From assembly GCF_014779765.1 (NCBI RefSeq), contig NZ_JACXZA010000004.1, positions 62,001-126,000 on the forward strand: 64,000 nt of DNA, read 5' to 3'. The position numbers and the translations under genes are program-made. Each line of letters begins with the position of its first letter. Position 1 is the stretch's first letter. Under the pieces are notes generated by a model. The model ran no database searches. It worked only from the letters and a program-made list of their open reading frames with translations, and was not told the DNA's origin. The stretch comes from Paenibacillus terricola. GTDB lineage: Bacteria; Bacillota; Bacilli; Paenibacillales; Paenibacillaceae. Shown piece after piece: positions 59,389-64,000 of the stretch.

Positions 59389-62300
59389 TTATTGATTTCC
59401 TTCGAGCAGCTTCAGCTGTTTCGCTTGCGCTACCGCTTTCGTACGGCGATTGACCTTGAGTTTGGCGAAAATGTTCTTCACATGCACTTTCACCGTGCCA
59501 ATCGCGATAATTAATCGATCAGCGATTTCTTTATTCGACAGTCCCGCCGATAACAACGCGAGCACCTCCAGTTCACGTTCCGTCAGCGGCTCCTCCATCA
59601 TGCCATCGGGCACCGAAGCCTCTTCTTCATCTGCAAGTTCGGAAGGGGCGGGTTCGTGGGAATTTTGCAGTAAGCACATAAAGATGCCATGCGAAGCCAT
59701 TGCCAGCAATACGGCGGTACGGTCAGGAGCGAAGATGCCCTTCGCGAGCTTGTTCTCAAGGTAGAGCACGCCCAGAGTGGAGCCGTGAACTGTAACAGGC
59801 ATGCACAAGGCGGATTGCGGTCGGTGCTTCGCTATATACGGATTATGGATGAGCCAGCTTTCCTCGCCGTCGTTATAGAGAATCTCTTCTCGCGTACGGA
59901 AGACATATCGGATAATGCCCTCCGGCAGAAGTGCGCTGTCGCTCAGCGGCCATGGGGACGCCGCAGCCTGCCGCTCCGCATCGGAGTAGGCCTGAACAAG
60001 CAAATGATCGTTGCTGGCCGTAAGCAGCGCTCCTTTGCTCGCGCCGGCTGCTTTCATCAGCGTGCTCATAATTTCAACCAGCACAGTATCAATGTCCAGC
60101 TGGGTCGTCATAGCTTGGGTTGCCTTTAGTACGGCCTTGAGATCGAGGTTATCTGCGGATTGCGAAGCTTCCTGCGCATTGTTCGCTTGCAGTTTCCGAT
60201 CCTCATGGCTTATAACGATCGACGGTCGTCCATCAGCGGATGTTGAATCAGCTTCCTCCTTGCCCAGCCATTGCCACAATAATTGCTCGAGCGGCGTCAC
60301 CTTAATCATAACGCCCCACTCCCGATACCCTTCAATCGACAACTGCAAATAATGAACGGCCGTCTTGTTCTTGCCAATCCGCCAGTAATGAATGGCAGCG
60401 AGCTCGCCGGCGATGCCCGTCACGTGGCAGTCGCCTTGTTCTCTTGCTTCGCGGAGCGCCTTGTCATACATCTCCTCCGCCGTTCTGTCATTGCCAGAGG
60501 CACGGTGAAGCTCAGCTTGGAGGAGATCGTACCGGGACTGATAGTTCATCGGACTCCACGTAGCCCATTTTTGAAAAAGACGTATCTTTCGCATATTCCG
60601 CTTCGATTGCCGCTGCGAACGATTATAGCAGGCGAAAGATGCGAGCGTCTCATAGAAGACGCATTCCGGCCAATGAGGCAGATGAGTAGCATAAGCCTCG
60701 AAACCTGCAGCTTGATCAGCCCAGCCGATGGCATCTTCATACTTGCCAAGCAGGAAGCATAGCTGCGTTTTATAAGTAATGTATTGATACATAGTGGTGG
60801 CCGAAGTCTCTTCCTTGCGAATAAGGTCCAGGAAACGTGCTTCGTCAAAACCACCGCCGCTGAACGAGTCCGGCGCATCCGTCTTTCCTTGAAGGGCGAG
60901 GATGATCTGTTGGTAGAGGTGGAAGTTCTGTCTGACGAACTCGTCGTTGGTCGTATCCAGCACCGCCATATACTCCGCAATCGTTCGGGCTAACTCGATT
61001 AATGTTGCCCTCGTGTACAAGGAATTGACATGGCCGCCCATCGCATAACTGGCGAATACGTAGTCGCCGGAGTTCATGCCATGCTTCAGTGCTTGGGTCA
61101 AATAATAGTCGACCTCGCCCGCGTTCCCGGCGAATTGGCACAGCACCGCGCCGAACATCGTATAGGTTCTGCTCTTGATCGATGCGCTGTCGTAACCATC
61201 GGCGAGTTCCAGACCTACCTTGCTGATCGCGTAACCTTTATCGGGTTTTCCTCGCGCCGTTCCCAGCAGCATGCCGAATGCGGAATACATAGCTGCAGAC
61301 GCTGGCGCCTTGCCGTATTTGAGCGTTAAGTGAACGGCTCTGCATACGAGCAGGAAGAACACCTTCTTGTCGGTGAAGAACGTGGACGGGATGATCGCAT
61401 GGATGAGATTCATCGCGGCGATCCGACTCGGGTCCGTCATTTCTTCTATGGCAGCAAGCTTGTCGAATCGGTTGCGCAGCAATGATTCAATACGCAAGCC
61501 TTCCATTAACAATGTCGGTTTGCCCGGTGCGGGAGAGAGCCAGACGTGATGCTCTTTCAGGCTTTCAAGGCCAAGGGCTGTGCTTTCCAAATACTTGCCC
61601 TGATTAATGTACTGCGTAATTCGAATCAATTGCACTCGGCTGCGCTCAATTGGGTTGCGTGCGCGCAAGAGCAGCTTATCGATTTCTTGTTCCGACACAG
61701 CGTAATTGCCGCACAAATACTCGCATTCGGCTCGCTCGGCATGCAGCTCGAAACGAAGCTCGAAATGTTCGTTCCAATCCGTAGGAGACAGCAGTTCTAT
61801 GCCTTTAGCGAAATAGCTCAGCGCCACATCATAAGCGGAGGAGGATTTGGCGCGTCTGCCGGCCTCCAGATTCAGACTTGCGAGTTCCAGTACTTTGCGT
61901 TCATCTGTAATCAGTCGAGAACCTCGATTCAGATGGTTAACACGATCGAATGTGCGATCCCCGATTTCTGCTCCGCTCAAGCAAGTCCCGATTTGAATAT
62001 GTATTTTTTGCTGGTCATCCTCGCCGATCCCGCTGTAGATCAGCTTCTGAATATGATCGTGAGCGAATCGGTAAGTGTCCGCGTCTAATCGAACGATGAG
62101 ACCTTCTGCTTCCACTGCAGCCCATTCCTCGGTTGGCTCTCCTTCCATTCGTGCGGCCTCGAATATGAACTTCGGCAGGAAGGTACTTCCGACGCAGGCA
62201 GCAATCCGGAGCAAGCCCAAGGCACGGTGCGGCAAGCGCTGCAGCTTGCGCCCCATTAAATCTAGGATGGCGTAGCTCGGCAGCTGTTCGATGATCCGGC

Positions 62301-63828
62301 CCAAATCCCACTGCCATCTCCGCTGTCCCTGACAGTACTGCAGGACGTTGTCGTCTTGTAAACGAAGCAGAACTTGTTTGAAGTGAAACGGGTTGCCGTC
62401 AGTCGCATGGTACAGAAGCTCCGTCAATGCAAGCGCATCGTCTGCCGGGCAGTTCAGCGTTTCCATCACGATCCGGTTCATGTGCGCCTGGTTTAGCGGC
62501 TCTAGATGAATGTGACGGACGACGGCTTGATCGGTCGCACGTCCTCCCGGTTCATATCCAGGCAGTTTGCTCGAATCCATCTCGGTATGCCGATACGTTC
62601 CGATGAACATCAGGTATTGGCATTCAGGATCGCTCAGCAGAGCATGGATCAACTGCAGGGAAGAGGCATTGGCCCACTGCAAATCATCAACGAACAGGAT
62701 AAGGGGGTGCTCTTTACCCGCCAGCGCTTGAATGAATTTGCGGAACACATACGTAAACCGTTTCTGCGATTCGTTGACCTGCAATTGTTCGACCTCCGGC
62801 ATGTTGCCGAGCAGCAGGCCAACTTCCGGAATGATCTCCGCCATGATGGCTGCGTTTGGTCCCAAGGCATTCCGCAGCTTGCGCTCCCATTGTGCGACCT
62901 TGTCTATCCTCTCACCTAACAGATGACGCATAAATCCGCGAATAGCTTGAATGATCGGATAATAAGGGCTTTCTTGCGGCAACTGCTCGAACTTTCCGGT
63001 GATGCAGTGAAATTCACCGTTCTGCAGATGCCTCCGAAACATCTCATTTATTATGCTTGATTTGCCGATACCGGCTTCGCCAGACACGTATACGATTTCT
63101 GTCGAACCCAAGCACGCGGCATGGAATGCTTGCGTAAGCGTGACCAGTTCATGTTCTCTCCCATTAAAATGCTGCTCCAAGCTAAACGTCTCATGGGCCC
63201 GTCCGATTTTGTCCAGATCCGCAATGAGAAAGTCGATGCTGGGGTACCGTTTATCCGGATTTTTCTCCAACAGCTTGAAGACAATCGATTCAAGATGGGC
63301 ACTCCATGATGGTGCTGCGTCGTTCATCGGAGGCGGACTTTGAGCCAAATGCAAGTATACCCATTCAAGAGCGTTATCAGCGACGAAAGGCAGCTGACCG
63401 GTTAACATTTCATAGAACATGACGCCTAGGGAGTAGAGGTCGCTTCGCTCGTCCACCGCACGCAGCATTCGGCCGGTATTCTCCGGCGAACAATAGGGCC
63501 AGCTGGCCTCCGCGATCGTTTGTCCGGGGGGACGCAGGTAGCCGTCCGGCGTGCGTTGGATCGCGTATCCGAAGTCCTGCAAACTAACCTTATGGTTATC
63601 GGCGGATATGAGCAAACGTTCCGGACGCAGGTCGAGATGAACCATATGATGCAGATGAAGTTCGCCGATGCACGATGCAATGGCTCTCGCCATACTGAGG
63701 AATGCATCTGCTTCTAGGTACGAGGGCGACTCCCTATTCATCCATTCTCTGAGCGTAATCGCTGCTTTATCTTCTAAGTCCCCGTCCAATCGGAGACGAT
63801 CGTACGGGGGCAGGTTGACCACTTTCAT
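59389..63828 (-). CDS. Giant LuxR-type regulator with kinase-like, AAA, TPR and GAF domains
   Basis: 1479 residues, GAGGTG before the ATG. The N-terminal part (about 1-210) is a kinase C-lobe with an [10 protein letters not shown] loop, QDFG and [20 protein letters not shown]. The glycine loop and Lys of the N-lobe are absent, so kinase activity is doubtful. Then AAA/STAND ATPase ([21 protein letters not shown]), long TPR region (about 640-1190), GAF (about 1240-1395), and LuxR helix-turn-helix ([34 protein letters not shown]). It is a paralogue of the regulator at 47809, same architecture but poorly conserved. The two flank hssRS-hrtBA and the protease gene. Its target is unknown. Confidence 0.88.
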   Translation of the reverse strand: MKVVNLPPYDRLRLDGDLEDKAAITLREWMNRESPSYLEADAFLSMARAIASCIGELHLHHMVHLDLRPERLLISADNHKVSLQDFGYAIQRTPDGYLRPPGQTIAEASWPYCSPENTGRMLRAVDERSDLYSLGVMFYEMLTGQLPFVADNALEWVYLHLAQSPPPMNDAAPSWSAHLESIVFKLLEKNPDKRYPSIDFLIADLDKIGRAHETFSLEQHFNGREHELVTLTQAFHAACLGSTEIVYVSGEAGIGKSSIINEMFRRHLQNGEFHCITGKFEQLPQESPYYPIIQAIRGFMRHLLGERIDKVAQWERKLRNALGPNAAIMAEIIPEVGLLLGNMPEVEQLQVNESQKRFTYVFRKFIQALAGKEHPLILFVDDLQWANASSLQLIHALLSDPECQYLMFIGTYRHTEMDSSKLPGYEPGGRATDQAVVRHIHLEPLNQAHMNRIVMETLNCPADDALALTELLYHATDGNPFHFKQVLLRLQDDNVLQYCQGQRRWQWDLGRIIEQLPSYAILDLMGRKLQRLPHRALGLLRIAACVGSTFLPKFIFEAARMEGEPTEEWAAVEAEGLIVRLDADTYRFAHDHIQKLIYSGIGEDDQQKIHIQIGTCLSGAEIGDRTFDRVNHLNRGSRLITDERKVLELASLNLEAGRRAKSSSAYDVALSYFAKGIELLSPTDWNEHFELRFELHAERAECEYLCGNYAVSEQEIDKLLLRARNPIERSRVQLIRITQYINQGKYLESTALGLESLKEHHVWLSPAPGKPTLLMEGLRIESLLRNRFDKLAAIEEMTDPSRIAAMNLIHAIIPSTFFTDKKVFFLLVCRAVHLTLKYGKAPASAAMYSAFGMLLGTARGKPDKGYAISKVGLELADGYDSASIKSRTYTMFGAVLCQFAGNAGEVDYYLTQALKHGMNSGDYVFASYAMGGHVNSLYTRATLIELARTIAEYMAVLDTTNDEFVRQNFHLYQQIILALQGKTDAPDSFSGGGFDEARFLDLIRKEETSATTMYQYITYKTQLCFLLGKYEDAIGWADQAAGFEAYATHLPHWPECVFYETLASFACYNRSQRQSKRNMRKIRLFQKWATWSPMNYQSRYDLLQAELHRASGNDRTAEEMYDKALREAREQGDCHVTGIAGELAAIHYWRIGKNKTAVHYLQLSIEGYREWGVMIKVTPLEQLLWQWLGKEEADSTSADGRPSIVISHEDRKLQANNAQEASQSADNLDLKAVLKATQAMTTQLDIDTVLVEIMSTLMKAAGASKGALLTASNDHLLVQAYSDAERQAAASPWPLSDSALLPEGIIRYVFRTREEILYNDGEESWLIHNPYIAKHRPQSALCMPVTVHGSTLGVLYLENKLAKGIFAPDRTAVLLAMASHGIFMCLLQNSHEPAPSELADEEEASVPDGMMEEPLTERELEVLALLSAGLSNKEIADRLIIAIGTVKVHVKNIFAKLKVNRRTKAVAQAKQLKLLEGNQ

Positions 63829-64000
63829 TACGTAACACCTCTGGCTTTTACGAGTCGAGTTGGCTTATTACCTATCATTTTAATAGAAGAAGTGCCATTT
63901 TGCAGAAAATTATCGAATTTTGGCTATAAATCGGACCTCGAATACCTGTCTTGCTCGAAAAATACCCCTTATTAGGTATTCAGCAATAGAGGCAGCTCCA

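Overview
The window looks like chromosomal DNA of a Gram-positive spore-former close to Paenibacillus or Cohnella. This rests on GC near 50 percent, strong AGGAGG-type ribosome binding sites, frequent GTG/TTG starts, the CxxH/CxxC-protein plus rlmH pair, a KinB-like kinase, a secreted protein with a copper-amine-oxidase-N (stalk) domain, and a complete HssRS/HrtBA haem-stress locus. There is no tRNA, rRNA, CRISPR array, insertion sequence or prophage. Nearly all genes are short transcription units, many of them a regulator divergent from the gene it probably controls.

Layout. 1-3.1 kb: two-component system tail, rlmH, greA. 3.2-21 kb: small stress, detoxification and redox modules (SDR, VOC, azoreductase, quinone reductase, epoxide hydrolase, effector-binding proteins), each paired with an AraC, WYL, TetR, HxlR or LysR regulator, with visible operators. 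21-30.6 kb: alkyladenine glycosylase, PPK2, a large ECF sigma factor fused to sensor-like domains beside a tandem VOC gene, an ECF sigma/anti-sigma pair, and a DMT exporter divergent from a MocR regulator. 30.6-36.3 kb: a leftward four-gene operon (PAS chemoreceptor, EAL protein, DAK2-DegV fusion, DUF1295 membrane enzyme) divergent from a CarH-type B12 photoreceptor, with repeated boxes over both promoters. 36.3-38.2 kb: two divergent secreted Hcp-like proteins with palindromic operators, and a paeninodin-type lasso precursor 23 nt downstream of one of them. 38.3-47.5 kb: KinB-like kinase, a 1157-residue NHL/stalk/FecR/FN3 secreted protein, a twin P-loop ATPase, gene fragments, a DUF3977 gene that seems to use a CTG start, and an SDR/MerR pair. 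47.8-63.8 kb: two giant kinase-like/AAA/TPR/GAF/LuxR regulators flanking hssRS-hrtBA and a membrane-anchored trypsin-like protease.

How the genes work together. The clearest systems are haem sensing and export (hssR-hssS-hrtB-hrtA), quinone stress (HxlR with an N-terminal Cys, azoR), and a predicted light/B12-controlled operon joining chemotaxis, c-di-GMP turnover and lipid-related enzymes. Several decayed genes (aldo/keto reductase, Hcp 3' end, L25, a possible kinase segment, uracil-DNA glycosylase) show continuing local gene loss. Two families of near-identical hairpin terminators recur across the window.

All functional calls come from reading sequence motifs; no database search was run.
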